DNA of 64,000 nucleotides, taken from Oscillatoria acuminata PCC 6304. Its GTDB lineage: Bacteria > Cyanobacteriota > Cyanobacteriia > Cyanobacteriales > Laspinemataceae. Location: positions 5,519,227 to 5,583,226 of the forward strand of contig NC_019693.1 of NCBI RefSeq assembly GCF_000317105.1, given 5' to 3'. Numbering within the stretch: position 1 is the first letter of the stretch; each line of letters opens with the position of its first letter. The notes below the pieces were generated by a model that saw only the letters and a program-made list of their open reading frames with translations, was not told where the DNA came from and did no database searches. A program made the translations under genes and the position numbers. This document shows, one piece after another, positions 38,375-48,456 of the stretch.

Positions 38375-38824
38375 CAGACAATACTCCTTGTGATGGGATG
38401 GGGTCTTGGATTTGCTGTCCCGGTCAGTTCCGTTCCGTTAAGCGGCTTTCTGTCTGGGGGTGGGTGGTCGCGGTCCTCTGTACCGACGAGGCCATGTTCA
38501 CCCGTGCCGGTCTATATTCTAATTTTAGGCAACTCAGCGGATATTTGGAACGATCAATTTCGCCACCCTGCACTAGAACCCTGGAAAATTGAGGCGAAAA
38601 CTTCTACCATCAAGAATCATGTATTTTTATTGAGAAATTGTTACTGATTAATTTTCAGGATAAATTTGCCAACCTGGGTAAAAATCCGCAAGGATATGAT
38701 TGACATTAAACCCACTTTGTGTATATAAAATAAAGTCAAGACTGAAGCCCGGGCTTGAGGCAGCAGGGGTTCCCCTTGGCCCTAAACCGAGGCTTTCAAG
38801 GCAGATTGGGGCGGATCCGGGGGA
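38375..38824. other. Intergenic region upstream of the V4R cluster
   Basis: 450 bp. It holds the promoter of the V4R cluster (minus) and ends at the 3' end of the histidine-kinase gene. Plus-strand frames here have no family features. A plus-strand promoter-like sequence at 38700-38727 has no gene after it. A short palindrome AAGCCCGGGCTT lies near 38746. Confidence 0.4.
38700..38727 (+). promoter_or_regulatory. Orphan sigma-70-type promoter-like sequence
   Basis: TTGACA at 38700-38705 and TATATA at 38722-38727, spacing 16. It points toward the 3' end of the minus-strand kinase gene, with no plus-strand ORF after it. It might drive an antisense or small RNA, or be chance. Confidence 0.3.
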
Positions 38825-40963
38825 TTATGCTGCCTGAGATGTCATCGGAACCGGCTGCATGGGAAGTTCAATTCGGAACTCAGTGCCTTGTCCCGGTTGG
38901 GAAAGACAGGTCAAAGAACCCCCATGTTTTTCCACTACGATTTGGTAACTAATGGATAAGCCCAAACCTGTCCCCGAACCAATGGGTTTGGTGGTAAAAA
39001 ACGGGTCGAAAATTCGCGATCGCACCTCATCTGGAATTCCCGGACCGTTATCGCAAATCCGAATCACCACGACGTTTCCCTTCATCAAACCTGGGGTTTT
39101 CTCCCCAGTGGAACAGCGATCGCCTGGACTGGCACTAGCAACATCATCCTCCACCCATTCACTGCTGATTTTAATCCAACTGGGGTCGGCGCGAATCTGT
39201 TCTGGGGTCCGATCGCGATCGCGCATTTCCAAGGCATCGATGGCGTTACTCAAAATATTCATAAACACCTGATTCATTTGCGCCGCATAACAGTCCACCA
39301 ACGGCAACTCAGCATACTCTTTAATCAAATGAATCGACGCCCGGTCCCCTTTAGACTTGAGGCGATGTTGCAAAATTAATAAGGTACTGTCAATCCCTTC
39401 ATGAAGATTCACCCGCTTTTTCTCCGATTCATCCAGACGGGAGAAGTTTCGCAAGGATAAAACAATTCCCCGAATCCGTTCCACTCCCACTTTCATCGAA
39501 GATAAAATCTTCGGCAAATCTTCCTTCAAAAAGTCCGATTCGATTTCCTGACTGAATTCTTGAATTGCCTCATGGGGAGTCGGATAATATTCCTGGTACT
39601 GTTCCACCAATCCCAGTAAATCTCGGACATAATCCGTAACGTGAGTGAGATTTCCATAAATAAAATTCACTGGATTATTAATCTCATGGGCCACTCCCGC
39701 CACCAACTGGCCAAGACTCGCCATTTTCTCACTTTGCACCAGTTGACTTTGAGCTTGTTGCAAGTTCTCCAAAGTGACAGATAATTCTTTTTTTTGATGT
39801 TTCAATTGCTCGAAGAGTTCAGCTTGATGCACGGCTACCCCAAACTGAGCGCCAATTTGACTGAGTAACTCCACCTCATACTCATACCAATGACGAGGAC
39901 CGGAATTTTGATAGGCTGCCAGCAATCCCCACAAGGTTTCTCCGGCGAGGATGGGAACAATGATATAGGCTTTGGCTTGAAATGTTTCTAACAGTTCAAT
40001 GTGGCATTGAGCATGGCCGACATTGTAGATATCATTAACAGCAAGGGCTTGATTTTCGCGGTAGCGTCCGCCTTGGGTTTCCTGGAGGTGAGTATCGGCG
40101 ATATCGGGCAGGTTACCCATGAGGGGGTTCCAGCCTGGGGAAACGGATTCCCCGACGAAGTTGCCACTCCAATCGGGTTTGAAGCGATAGACCCCGACGC
40201 GATCGGCTTCTAGGAGTTGCCGGACTTCTTGGGTGGTCGTCTGGAAGAGGGTATGGATATCCAGCGATCGCCGGATTTTCTCAATTGTCGTAGCTAAGGC
40301 TCGTTCTCGTTGGGCCGCCTGGGTTAATTGTGAGGTTTGGGCTTGGAATTGCCCCTGTTCTTCAAATCGCTCCAGGGCTAGACCCAAGTGAGAAGCAGTC
40401 AGGCGCAGAAACTCAATTTCGCTTGCTTCCCACTGGCACTCTTCTTGACATTGATGCACCCAGAGGAGTCCCCAGAGGTTATCTTTTTGGTGGAGGGGGA
40501 TACAGAGGTGAGATTTAACCTGTAATCGAATTAATAAATCTTGATAGCTTGGGGGGAGATCAAACGGGGAAATATCTGGAATGACCTGAATTCCCCCAAG
40601 CTGATAGTAGGGATTACAGTCGTCTGCCCGGTGGCGATCGCCTAATTCTGCTCCCAATACCGCTAAAGCAGGCAGTCGCACATCTTCGGCAATAATTTGT
40701 CCCCAACTGCTCTGAGATTCGGGCCATAACCGAAAAACCGCAACGCGATCGACATCTAATAACTGGCGCAGATCAGTCACTGTGGCTTGAAAGAGGTGTT
40801 CTAAATCCAGGGATTCTCGAATCCGGGCGATCGCCCGAGACAAGGTTTTGTACGGTTCCGTTGCACCCTGAGCGATCGACGTTCTTCGTTGTGACTTCAT
40901 CAAAAAACCTCCCCGCTGCGAAATCTCCGTGTCTATCGCTGTGACGCTCAGTAAACGTTTCAT
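38825..40963 (-). CDS. GAF-GAF sensor histidine kinase, second GAF with bilin-type Cys-His
   Basis: 712 residues. GAF1 (about 45-200) lacks a bilin-type cysteine (SYQDLLIRL at that place). GAF2 (about 225-390) has Cys320-His321 in [22 protein letters not shown], the position of the chromophore cysteine in phytochrome/cyanobacteriochrome GAF domains. A coiled-coil linker ([21 protein letters not shown]) leads to the kinase: H-box [15 protein letters not shown]-box, G1 [21 protein letters not shown] and G2 GTGLGLSIS. No receiver domain or membrane segment. Likely a cytoplasmic light or redox sensor; no partner response regulator is adjacent. The neighbouring kinase gene (41319-44228) has the same design. 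Confidence 0.85.
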   Translation of the reverse strand: MKRLLSVTAIDTEISQRGGFLMKSQRRTSIAQGATEPYKTLSRAIARIRESLDLEHLFQATVTDLRQLLDVDRVAVFRLWPESQSSWGQIIAEDVRLPALAVLGAELGDRHRADDCNPYYQLGGIQVIPDISPFDLPPSYQDLLIRLQVKSHLCIPLHQKDNLWGLLWVHQCQEECQWEASEIEFLRLTASHLGLALERFEEQGQFQAQTSQLTQAAQRERALATTIEKIRRSLDIHTLFQTTTQEVRQLLEADRVGVYRFKPDWSGNFVGESVSPGWNPLMGNLPDIADTHLQETQGGRYRENQALAVNDIYNVGHAQCHIELLETFQAKAYIIVPILAGETLWGLLAAYQNSGPRHWYEYEVELLSQIGAQFGVAVHQAELFEQLKHQKKELSVTLENLQQAQSQLVQSEKMASLGQLVAGVAHEINNPVNFIYGNLTHVTDYVRDLLGLVEQYQEYYPTPHEAIQEFSQEIESDFLKEDLPKILSSMKVGVERIRGIVLSLRNFSRLDESEKKRVNLHEGIDSTLLILQHRLKSKGDRASIHLIKEYAELPLVDCYAAQMNQVFMNILSNAIDALEMRDRDRTPEQIRADPSWIKISSEWVEDDVASASPGDRCSTGEKTPGLMKGNVVVIRICDNGPGIPDEVRSRIFDPFFTTKPIGSGTGLGLSISYQIVVEKHGGSLTCLSQPGQGTEFRIELPMQPVPMTSQAA

Positions 40964-41247
40964 GGGTCATGCTCCACCATCTTGTATTCTACCTTCCACC
41001 CTGCTGACTGTTCCTTTCGGGATTGATATTGAATGGAGTAGATGCACGAAGTCAATTGATATCCCGAACGTTACCGGATTCCTTCTTATTATAAGATTTA
41101 TAATTTTTTTGGGGCTGTGTATGTTAGCTAATTTTTCCGGGTTAATCGTTACGGGGAGTGGTTCTCCATCAGACTATCAATTCATCTGATTGTCCCGATA
41201 AATTTTTCCTATGCTCTACAGAGATTCGTCTTCAACCCTAATTACGA
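40964..41247. other. Spacer between the two histidine kinase genes
   Basis: An AT-rich 284 bp region with the promoter of the downstream kinase. No gene or repeat recognised apart from the hairpin at 41248-41278. Confidence 0.35.
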
Positions 41248-41278
41248 AGGGAGGGGTCAAACCAAATTGCCCCTCCCT
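41248..41278 (-). terminator. Hairpin after the CBCR-type kinase gene
   Basis: AGGGAGGGG and CCCCTCCCT separated by 13 bases, 41 bp after the stop of the upstream kinase. No T run follows on the minus strand, so termination is uncertain. Confidence 0.4.
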
Positions 41279-41318
41279 CCAAACCAACCCGGGAAAATCC
41301 GCCCAAGGGTTTCGGAAG

Positions 41319-44228
41319 CTACCAATTGGAGGGCAGATGGGTGGAGTTTGATGCCTCCGCCTCCGAGGTAGCAGAGGGTTTGGATTGAAGAATCGGAATT
41401 TCAATCCAAAATTCAGTTCCTCGACCCGGTTCCGAGAGACATTTAAAGGTTCCCGCGTGTTTATCCACCACAATTTGTTTACTGATGGAAAGGCCCATTC
41501 CTGTACCCTTACCAATCTCTTTCGTGGTAAAAAAGGGTTCAAAAATGCGCGATCGCAGATGTTCGGGAATGCCCGGACCATTATCAAAAATACAAATCGC
41601 CGCATTTGTTGTCTCGTCATCTCCCGTCAGGGTAGTGCGAATCGTAATTCGACAGGGGTCCTGATGGCGCTCTTGCGGCGATCGCTCTTTATCCCAGTCC
41701 TCTAATGCATCAATGGCATTACTCAAGAGATTCATAAACACCTGATTGAGCTGTCCGGCAAAGCATTCCACCGGAGGCAGTTCCCCATATTCTTTGACAA
41801 TTTCAATTCCCAGGCGATCGCCTTTGGCTTTAAATCGGTGGTGTAAAATCATTAAGGTACTATCAATCCCATCATGAATATCCACCGCTTTCATATTCGT
41901 TTGATCCAACCGGGAGAAATTCCGCAAACTCAACACAATCGACCGGATGCGGTCCGCCCCTACCTTCATCGAAGCCAACATTTTGGGCAAATCTTCAATC
42001 AGAAAATCGAGGTCGATTTCTTCAATAAACTCCTGAATTTCTGATGGAGGCTCCGGGATATGATATTGGTAGAGTTTTTGCAGGTCTAACAAATCCTCTG
42101 CATATTGGGTGGCATGATTCAGATTGCCATAGATAAAGTTAACCGGATTATTAATTTCGTGAGCAATTCCAGCCACTAACTGTCCCAGGCTGGACATTTT
42201 TTCCCCTTGAATCAGTTGGGTTTGAGCATTTTGGAGGTCTTCGATCGCCTGTTCCAACTCCACCGCTTGGGCCTGGGCTTTTGCAGCAGCCGCTTGGGTT
42301 TGTTGATAGAGTTCCGCTTGAGCGATCGCAATCGCCGCTTGATCCGCGAGTTGTTGCAACAGGTCAATTTCTTGCTCTTGCCATAAGCGCGGTTGTTCGC
42401 ACTCATGGGCAATTAAAAATCCCCACAAATCTGAACCCATGCAAATCGGGACGATTAAATTGGCTTTGACCTGAATGCTGTCTAAAAACTCCCGATGGCA
42501 GGCACTTAATTCAGCCGTCGCCACATTATTAATCGCTCGGATCCGGCCTTTTAAATACAAGTTAGAAACATCCGGGGGAATACATCCGGGACAGCGCACC
42601 CCTCGAACTGATTGCCAGCTTTCCCGAATATCTTCTACCGTCACCTCTCCGTTGCCCATGTCATCAAACTGATAAATCACCACGCGATCGGTATTCAGTA
42701 AATTTCGCACACGCTGGGCGATGGTTTGCAGAATAGTGCTGACATCTAAAGTGCTGCGGATTTGGTCGGTGATTTGTTTGAGGATGCGGGTAAATTTTAA
42801 AGACTGTTGGAGTTCTTCCGTGCGTTCTTGGACCTGCTGCTCTAGGTTGGCATTGAGGGAATTCACTTCTTTGTAGAGTAAATACTGCTCGATCGCCATA
42901 GAAAAATGGTTGCTGATCGAGCGGGCCATTTCAATTTCTGCCGGCTGCCAATCTTGAGCTTGTCCCGTTTTCCGTTCCCGCCATGCATCAAAGGATTGTC
43001 GAGGGAGTAATTGTTTGAGGTTACTATTAAAGCGTCCTGCCCATAGGGTTTCCGTTTCTATTTCATTTCGGAAAATGGTCAAATAGCCGAGATTCTGTTG
43101 CCGATAAAACAAAGGCGTTACCAGCACACTGCGGATGCGAGTGGGGCGGAAATCGGGGGTAAAGCTGTTAATGTGAATGGGTTTATAAATATCCGTGATT
43201 GCCCAGAAGGAACCGCCATGAGATTCGGCTAAATCAACAGTGGAATTAGCGGTTTTAAGCCAATCTTTCCACAGGGGATGTTCTTCTAGGATATCGGAGA
43301 ATTCAGACTTGACCCTGTGCGGTTGTTCCCCCCAGATAAACAGTTGACTGGTGGAGTGGGCGAGGTTCCCCCGGTTGGAATTGGGTTTGGCCCCGATGTA
43401 GAGCCTACCGCCACATCCCTTGAGGGCGGTGACTGTAGCTTCTAGTGCAGCCTGGACCTCGATGGAGGGTTGAGCGTGGAGTAAGGCGGCCACCCGATTA
43501 ATCGTGGCTTCTCGCGCTTGCTGTTGCTGAGTAGCTTGGAGGAGCGTTGCTTGGGCGATCGCGATCGAAACCTGATCCGCCAAGAGTTGCACCAACTGTA
43601 AATCTTCTTCAGAAATCGGGCGCGTTTCTACATGATGGGAGACAATCAACCCCCAGAGTTCCTGACGATGGAGAATGGGGACCACGATGGATGAGTTGAT
43701 TCCCATTGCTCTAAGGTAGGTTAAATGACACTCATCCACAGGCCGATAGCGGATACTGTTTCCCCCGTCCCCCAATTCGTTCGAGGCATTTTCCCGGGAA
43801 CTGACCCCAATTTGCTGCTTGGCAACATCCACGATGGAACAGACCCGCTCTTGGGTAAACCGTTCTCTAGCTCGTTCGGGAATATCATCCGCTGGAAAAT
43901 TCAATCCTTTGAGGGACGGAAGGCGATTTTCATTAATGGACTCAGCAATCACTTTTCCGCTACTATCGGGATTGAATTGATAGACCATTACCCGATCAGT
44001 TCCTAAAAGGGAACGGATTTCAGCAGCCGTGGCAGTGAGAATTTGCTCTAAATCCAGAGATTGGCGAATCCGGTTGAGCATTCGATGCAACAACACTTCG
44101 CGATCGAGTCTTTGTGGGACGGGTTGTGCGGTATTTGTATTATTATTTTTGATTGTCATAAAAAATGTGCTTTTTTCCAATCCAGATGTTTTTACCTCAG
44201 GAAGGTCCAAAACCCTCCGTATTCGCAC
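41319..44228 (-). CDS. Three-GAF, cyanobacteriochrome-like sensor histidine kinase
   Basis: 969 residues; the start may instead be the ATG at 44159 (MTIKNNN), dropping 23. GAF1 (about 55-220) has Cys167-His168 in DECHLTYLRAMGINSSIVVPI, the bilin-lyase-independent Cys-His of phytochrome-type GAF domains. GAF2 (about 230-460) has no such cysteine. GAF3 (about 495-665) has Cys577 in SACHREFLDSIQVKANLIVPI and a nearby CPGC pair (GVRCPGCIPP) that could supply a second cysteine. Coiled coils flank the GAFs. The kinase has H-box [15 protein letters not shown]-box, DNGPGIPEHLRSRIFEPFFTT and GTGMGLSIS. No transmembrane part. Probably a light-responsive kinase; response regulator not in the window. Confidence 0.85.
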   Translation of the reverse strand: MRIRRVLDLPEVKTSGLEKSTFFMTIKNNNTNTAQPVPQRLDREVLLHRMLNRIRQSLDLEQILTATAAEIRSLLGTDRVMVYQFNPDSSGKVIAESINENRLPSLKGLNFPADDIPERARERFTQERVCSIVDVAKQQIGVSSRENASNELGDGGNSIRYRPVDECHLTYLRAMGINSSIVVPILHRQELWGLIVSHHVETRPISEEDLQLVQLLADQVSIAIAQATLLQATQQQQAREATINRVAALLHAQPSIEVQAALEATVTALKGCGGRLYIGAKPNSNRGNLAHSTSQLFIWGEQPHRVKSEFSDILEEHPLWKDWLKTANSTVDLAESHGGSFWAITDIYKPIHINSFTPDFRPTRIRSVLVTPLFYRQQNLGYLTIFRNEIETETLWAGRFNSNLKQLLPRQSFDAWRERKTGQAQDWQPAEIEMARSISNHFSMAIEQYLLYKEVNSLNANLEQQVQERTEELQQSLKFTRILKQITDQIRSTLDVSTILQTIAQRVRNLLNTDRVVIYQFDDMGNGEVTVEDIRESWQSVRGVRCPGCIPPDVSNLYLKGRIRAINNVATAELSACHREFLDSIQVKANLIVPICMGSDLWGFLIAHECEQPRLWQEQEIDLLQQLADQAAIAIAQAELYQQTQAAAAKAQAQAVELEQAIEDLQNAQTQLIQGEKMSSLGQLVAGIAHEINNPVNFIYGNLNHATQYAEDLLDLQKLYQYHIPEPPSEIQEFIEEIDLDFLIEDLPKMLASMKVGADRIRSIVLSLRNFSRLDQTNMKAVDIHDGIDSTLMILHHRFKAKGDRLGIEIVKEYGELPPVECFAGQLNQVFMNLLSNAIDALEDWDKERSPQERHQDPCRITIRTTLTGDDETTNAAICIFDNGPGIPEHLRSRIFEPFFTTKEIGKGTGMGLSISKQIVVDKHAGTFKCLSEPGRGTEFWIEIPILQSKPSATSEAEASNSTHLPSNW

Positions 44229-44851
44229 TAAATTAGATTTTAAGGCTCTCGAAATATGACAGGGTTGAGCGGCACAAATCCTGTTCCTCTACAACCACTT
44301 GAATTATTTCGTCGCCTTATTGAGTGCCAGTTGATCATCACCCCGCTCTAACGAGACAGGGCTTGATGCCTCATCTTTAGGTAGCTGAACCGTTCTAGTC
44401 TTTACTGACTCAGTTATTGATGAGGAGCGACATTAGCTAGAACTCCCCTAGATGAGTTTCTAGCACAGAGCTAAGGGTTTAGTTCCTGTCCTCCCAGTGA
44501 CGGGTGCGATCGCCAAAACCCCCATCTTGATGCCTTTGTCAACATGATATCAATAAAATCTTAATATATTCCAGCTTTATAGGGTTGCAATGACTTATAG
44601 TCTCGTCAATTCGTTCCGACTCTTGACAAAAATCCTCGATTATAGTAAATCACCACGGGCAGTGTAATAGGAACGAGTGACGGCATCAAATCCCCCGGAG
44701 CGAAAAAACAACGGAATCTGGAAATGGCCGATTCCCGCTATGCCGAATCAAGATTTCTGTCTTGATCGTTTTTATATGTTGTGTACAGTTGCCTCTCGCT
44801 CCGGGGAAAACCCCCCTAGCCAATCAACAGTAGTGTTCCCCAATAGCCCAC
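44229..44851. other. Gene-free region upstream of the three-GAF kinase
   Basis: 623 bp. The part 44333-44510 resembles the end of an IS200/IS605-type element (listed separately). TTGACA at 44623 is followed at a poor distance by TATAGT. A plus-strand frame 44677-44859 has no family features. Confidence 0.4.
44333..44510 (-). mobile_element. Possible decayed right end of an IS200/IS605 (TnpB) element
   Basis: Minus strand: a region ending GATGAGGCATCAAGCCC, then a hairpin (CCCTGTCTC-GTTA-GAGCGGGG, 44341-44361) and TGATGATC. From memory this resembles the right-end/omega-RNA hairpin after tnpB genes in cyanobacteria. No tnpB frame is left upstream. The assignment is tentative. Confidence 0.35.
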
Positions 44852-45319
44852 TTAACTAGACTCTTTCTCCTCAATGCCTCCTCGGATTTCTTCCCGAACA
44901 CTCATCAACATCTGGCCGAGATGATTTTGCCCCGTGCGGTCCGCACCACAGCCCCAAAAATAATCCGTCGGGGAATCCTCCACAATAGTCAGGTCCTCCG
45001 TTCCCAGTAGAATCGCCTGGATATCTAAATGGGTCAAAAACTTCGTTAATACCGCTTCTCGCATCACCTTGAGTTTCACCCAATCCCAGTTTGAGCGCAC
45101 GGTACGAGACGGATCGCGCCCTAATTTGGCCGCTTCATCAGGAGTCGGCGCATTCCGGATTTTAGTAATAATCGACTCATCCTCTACCCCAATAAATTTA
45201 TGCGCTTGATAATAATGCTCGACTGTCGGCCAATGTAGGCCCTTTCTCCGAATTCCGTGGGGGGAAAAATTAGAAAAACAGCCGTAGGGTTCGTCAACTT
45301 TGTAAAAATAAATGGTCAT
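44852..45319 (-). CDS. NADAR family protein (YbiA-like)
   Basis: 155 residues, a full-length single-domain NADAR protein: FYKVDEPYGCFSNFSPHGI at the start, WPTVEHYYQAHKF, the conserved NWDWVKLKVMREAVLTKF, LLGTEDLTIVEDSPTDYFWGCGADRTGQNHLGQMLM. Family members include plant/bacterial N-glycosidases that break down riboflavin intermediates and others that remove ADP-ribose from guanine in DNA; which applies here cannot be told. The Glu of TVEHY and the DYFWG motif are present. Standing alone, with no operon partner; the spacer after it has palindromic repeats. Confidence 0.8.
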   Translation of the reverse strand: MTIYFYKVDEPYGCFSNFSPHGIRRKGLHWPTVEHYYQAHKFIGVEDESIITKIRNAPTPDEAAKLGRDPSRTVRSNWDWVKLKVMREAVLTKFLTHLDIQAILLGTEDLTIVEDSPTDYFWGCGADRTGQNHLGQMLMSVREEIRGGIEEKESS

Positions 45320-45658
45320 TTCTATAGTTTAGTTTATTGATGCCTGAACATCTTCGTAATTTACTAAATATCCGCTCCTCTCAATCCCTTGAACCCTGCT
45401 GTCCCTCTTTAATTCTAGGGCCTATCCGGTGAAACCTGCCCCCTAGGGCATCAGGACCGGATGCTAGAGTGCATCGAAATCATCATGACAATTTTCTATC
45501 AGACTGGCTATAGAGGACGTTGATATAGTAGGGGGAAGACAACCGGGTTTCTTAACCAAATTTTGGCCCATTCATCACAAATTTCAGCCAGAAACCCGGT
45601 TTCTTGTCCTGGGGATTTCATTCGGTCCCGATGCTTGAGGGGATGGGTCTAAACCTGA
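45320..45658. other. Spacer with GAAACCCGGTTTC palindromes
   Basis: AACCGGGTTTCTT at 45541 and AGAAACCCGGTTTCTT at 45590-45605, about 36 bp apart. This palindrome family recurs at 62440-62500 and, decayed, near 21480. No gene seen. Confidence 0.5.
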
Positions 45659-46780
45659 CTAGCCCCCGAAACCAGGAATTAGGTTTTTCTTGAGACGGTC
45701 GATCGCCTTGTTGGCAATATCGGCGTAACTGGTTTCCCCACATAACACCTCTACCATCCGCTGGGTCGCACTCGGACGCTTAATCCCCACTTTATAAGCA
45801 ATTTTGGGAATTTTGTAGAATAAACCGGAGACCCGGGAAGCCCAAACCATTTGTCCTCCCCATTCCTGATTCATCACCTGAGTATAGTTTTCTAGGGCAT
45901 TGCTGGAACCGGCAAGGGCGCTATCAATGGATTCTGCTGCTTTAACGCCACTAAACATAGAAGGACGAATTCCCTCAGCGGTTAAGGGGTCAACGACGCA
46001 GGCAGCTTCCCCAGCAAGGATGGCATTTTGGGTATGGAGTTTTTGCTCTTTTTCCCAGAGGCATAGAAAATCCTGATGCACTTGGGTGGAGAGGGGGAAC
46101 CCATTGGCTTGGGCATATTGGGTTAAAATTTGATCCAGCTTTTCTTTGGTGTTGCCTTGTAAGTTAGCAATGCTGAGGCTGCAACCATCGGCTTTGGGGA
46201 AGTTCCAGATGTAGCCTTTTTTGATGCGGCCAAAATCAAATTGGATCAGGGGATTGGGATTGTCTGAGGTAATTTCGACGGAGGCGGCAGGTTGACGATC
46301 GCGTTCTTTAAAGCCCAGCATTTTAGCCATTGGACCTTTGGCCCCATCTGCCGCGATTAGATATTTGGCTTCTAAGGTTTCGTTGGCGGTGGTGACTTGC
46401 CAGCGATCGCCTTTAAAAGCAATTTGAGTGACCGCACTATTATCTCGAACTTCGGCCCCTTGTTGTTTAGCTTGATCAATCAGGAATTGGTCAAAGATAT
46501 CCCGGCGGACCATCCACATCGGTTCAGGGGTTTCCAGTTGGACCTCTACCGGGTCCTCTCCCTGCCAGGTGTAGCGCAGGCGATCGACTTTCATAGAAAT
46601 CGCTGGAGTAAAGTCAAAGTCAAACCATTGGGCGATCGCCGGAGAGACACCGCCTCCACAGGGTTTGTAGCGTGGCAAAGATTCTTTTTCTAGGACTAAA
46701 ACTGATCGTCCTCGTTTTGCTAAATGATAGGCGGCACTTCCGCCAGCGGGACCCGCTCCTACAATAATGCAGTCGAACAT
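45659..46780 (-). CDS. Geranylgeranyl reductase family FAD-dependent oxidoreductase
   Basis: 373 residues. N-terminal FAD motif DCIIVGAGPAGGSAAYHLAKRG, then LEKESLPRYKPCGGGVSP, the PCGGG motif of the geranylgeranyl reductase family; a second FAD motif AILAGEAACVVDPLTAEGI (GD-like motif with GE) lies at about 270-290. The family reduces isoprenoid double bonds (chlorophyll, tocopherol, archaeal lipids). It is not the main ChlP by sequence feel, so no symbol is given. Single gene on the minus strand; a terminator of the upstream pyrH-frr operon lies between. Confidence 0.8.
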   Translation of the reverse strand: MFDCIIVGAGPAGGSAAYHLAKRGRSVLVLEKESLPRYKPCGGGVSPAIAQWFDFDFTPAISMKVDRLRYTWQGEDPVEVQLETPEPMWMVRRDIFDQFLIDQAKQQGAEVRDNSAVTQIAFKGDRWQVTTANETLEAKYLIAADGAKGPMAKMLGFKERDRQPAASVEITSDNPNPLIQFDFGRIKKGYIWNFPKADGCSLSIANLQGNTKEKLDQILTQYAQANGFPLSTQVHQDFLCLWEKEQKLHTQNAILAGEAACVVDPLTAEGIRPSMFSGVKAAESIDSALAGSSNALENYTQVMNQEWGGQMVWASRVSGLFYKIPKIAYKVGIKRPSATQRMVEVLCGETSYADIANKAIDRLKKNLIPGFGG

Positions 46781-46900
46781 AAGGCTTTAATTTTCACGTC
46801 TCAATTGAATTGATTTTACGGCACGCCTTGGGCGCAAGCGCCTCTGTCTGATGACAGAGGACAACCCAGGCATCCTTGACAAACTGTAACGAATAGATGC

Positions 46901-46943
46901 CTGAAAAACCCAGATAACTTGAAGAATTATCTGGGTTTTTCAG
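46901..46943. terminator. Terminator after frr
   Basis: CTGAAAAACCCAGATAA and TTATCTGGGTTTTTCAG form a perfect stem with a 9-base loop, flanked by A and T runs, so it can act in both directions. It lies 42 bp after the frr stop. Confidence 0.8.
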
Positions 46944-46985
46944 TTGATTACAAACTCCCTAGGCTTGGAAAAACGGGCAGAAAAA

Positions 46986-47534
46986 TTAGACAGTAGTGAT
47001 GTCTTTTTCCTTAGCCGCAAGCACTTCGTCGATTTTTGCCACGTATTTATCCGTCAATTTTTGAATGTCATCTTGCAAAGATCTCGATTCATCTTGGGAG
47101 ATGTCGCTATTTTTTTCCTGCTTACGGACTGAATCAATCCCATCCCGACGAGCATTGCGAATGGCCACCTTACCTTCTTCGGCATATTTTCCAGCAACTT
47201 TCACCAGTTCCAGACGGCGATCGCTGGTTAACTGGGGAATGTTCAACCGAATGATTGCCCCATCATTGTTCGGAGTTAAGCCCAAATCCGAGGTTAAAAT
47301 CGCTTTTTCGATCACAGCCAAACTGCCGCGATCGAACGGTTGAATAGAAATCGTACTCGCATCCGGTGTATTGATGCTCGCTAACGATTTCAGCGGGGTG
47401 GGCGTTCCGTAATATTCAACCATAACTTTATCCAGCAAAGAGGTATTTGCTCTGCCGGTGCGAATGGTGTTAAAAGAGCGTTGAGTTGCCTCAACCGCTT
47501 TTTTCATTAGATCTTCTACTTCAGCTAACTTCAC
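46986..47534 (-). CDS. frr: Ribosome recycling factor
   Basis: 182 residues from GTG 47534, the family length. This start follows GGGAGG by five bases and begins [18 protein letters not shown]; the longer frame up to 47609 lies inside pyrH and is rejected. Conserved features are all present: [80 protein letters not shown]. The protein splits post-termination ribosomes together with EF-G. It overlaps the end of pyrH by 14 bp, the widespread pyrH-frr operon, so the two are translationally coupled. Confidence 0.95.
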   Translation of the reverse strand: MKLAEVEDLMKKAVEATQRSFNTIRTGRANTSLLDKVMVEYYGTPTPLKSLASINTPDASTISIQPFDRGSLAVIEKAILTSDLGLTPNNDGAIIRLNIPQLTSDRRLELVKVAGKYAEEGKVAIRNARRDGIDSVRKQEKNSDISQDESRSLQDDIQKLTDKYVAKIDEVLAAKEKDITTV

Positions 47535-48249
47535 AAGAACCTCCCACAATCGTTCCGACGTTTTCTCCCAAGACCGCTCGGCGGATGTTACCCGGGACCG
47601 AGAGGTCAAATACTATGATAGGGATATTATTGTCTTTGCACAGGGCGATCGCGGTACTATCCATCACCCGTAAATCGTGCGTTAAAACATGACCATAAGT
47701 CAGACTGTTATACCGTTTCGCATTCGGGTTCACATGGGGGTCACTATCATAAATCCCATCAACTTTGGTGGCTTTAAAAATTACCTCCGCATTGATTTCG
47801 GCGGCTCTGAGAGCAGCGGTGGTATCCGTGGTAAAGAAGGGATTTCCCGATCCGGCCCCAAAAATAACCACCCGTTTTTTTTCTAGGTGGCGAATGGCAC
47901 GACGGCGAATATAGGGTTCGGCAACTTCCTGCATGGCGATCGCGGTTTGCACCCGAGTCGGGATGCCCATGCGTTCGAGAGAATCCTGCAAAGTCATGGC
48001 ATTCATCACCGTAGCGATCATGCCGATATAGTCAGCCGTCGCCCGATCCATGCCTGCGGCTGCGCCTTTAACTCCGCGAAAAATGTTACCACCACCGACA
48101 ACGACTGCCACTTCTACGCCATCGGCAATTAGATCTGCCAACTGTTGAGCGATTTGTTCAACCACCATGGGATCGATGCCGTAATTCAGCTCGCCCATCA
48201 ATGCTTCGCCACTCAGCTTTAGTAAGACTCGCTGGTACACTGTCCCCAT
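47521..48249 (-). CDS. pyrH: UMP kinase
   Basis: 242 residues. Amino-acid-kinase fold typical of bacterial UMP kinase: [13 protein letters not shown] at the start, [60 protein letters not shown], and the C-terminal GTIVGG. It phosphorylates UMP to UDP in pyrimidine synthesis and is normally hexameric and GTP-regulated. First gene of the pyrH-frr operon. Confidence 0.95.
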   Translation of the reverse strand: MGTVYQRVLLKLSGEALMGELNYGIDPMVVEQIAQQLADLIADGVEVAVVVGGGNIFRGVKGAAAGMDRATADYIGMIATVMNAMTLQDSLERMGIPTRVQTAIAMQEVAEPYIRRRAIRHLEKKRVVIFGAGSGNPFFTTDTTAALRAAEINAEVIFKATKVDGIYDSDPHVNPNAKRYNSLTYGHVLTHDLRVMDSTAIALCKDNNIPIIVFDLSVPGNIRRAVLGENVGTIVGGSCEVS

Positions 48250-48456
48250 CAGCTCACTCTTTTCCCAACTGTATTTGCCTCCCCCATAAGATAGCAGGAT
48301 GTCGGCATTTTTCGACGCTTTCGATTAGAAATCATCCCAGGGTTGCCTGGGGATGCGCTGAAATCCCTTTGGATCGGGGTCGATTCTCGGGTTTAAGGTC
48401 TATGGCCCTTGTCTGTTCCGGGGAGTCAGGGACCGCGATTTTTTAAGGTCCTGTTC

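Noticed and set aside
38390-38647. Plus-strand frames of 60-85 codons upstream of the V4R cluster
   Set aside because: No family features; they cover the likely promoter of the cluster.
44677-44859. Plus-strand frame of 60 codons (GTG start)
   Set aside because: Unlike any family I know, unusual composition, no ribosome site.
47535-47609. N-terminal extension of frr
   Set aside because: It lies inside pyrH, is not conserved in the family, and a good GGGAGG precedes the GTG at 47534.
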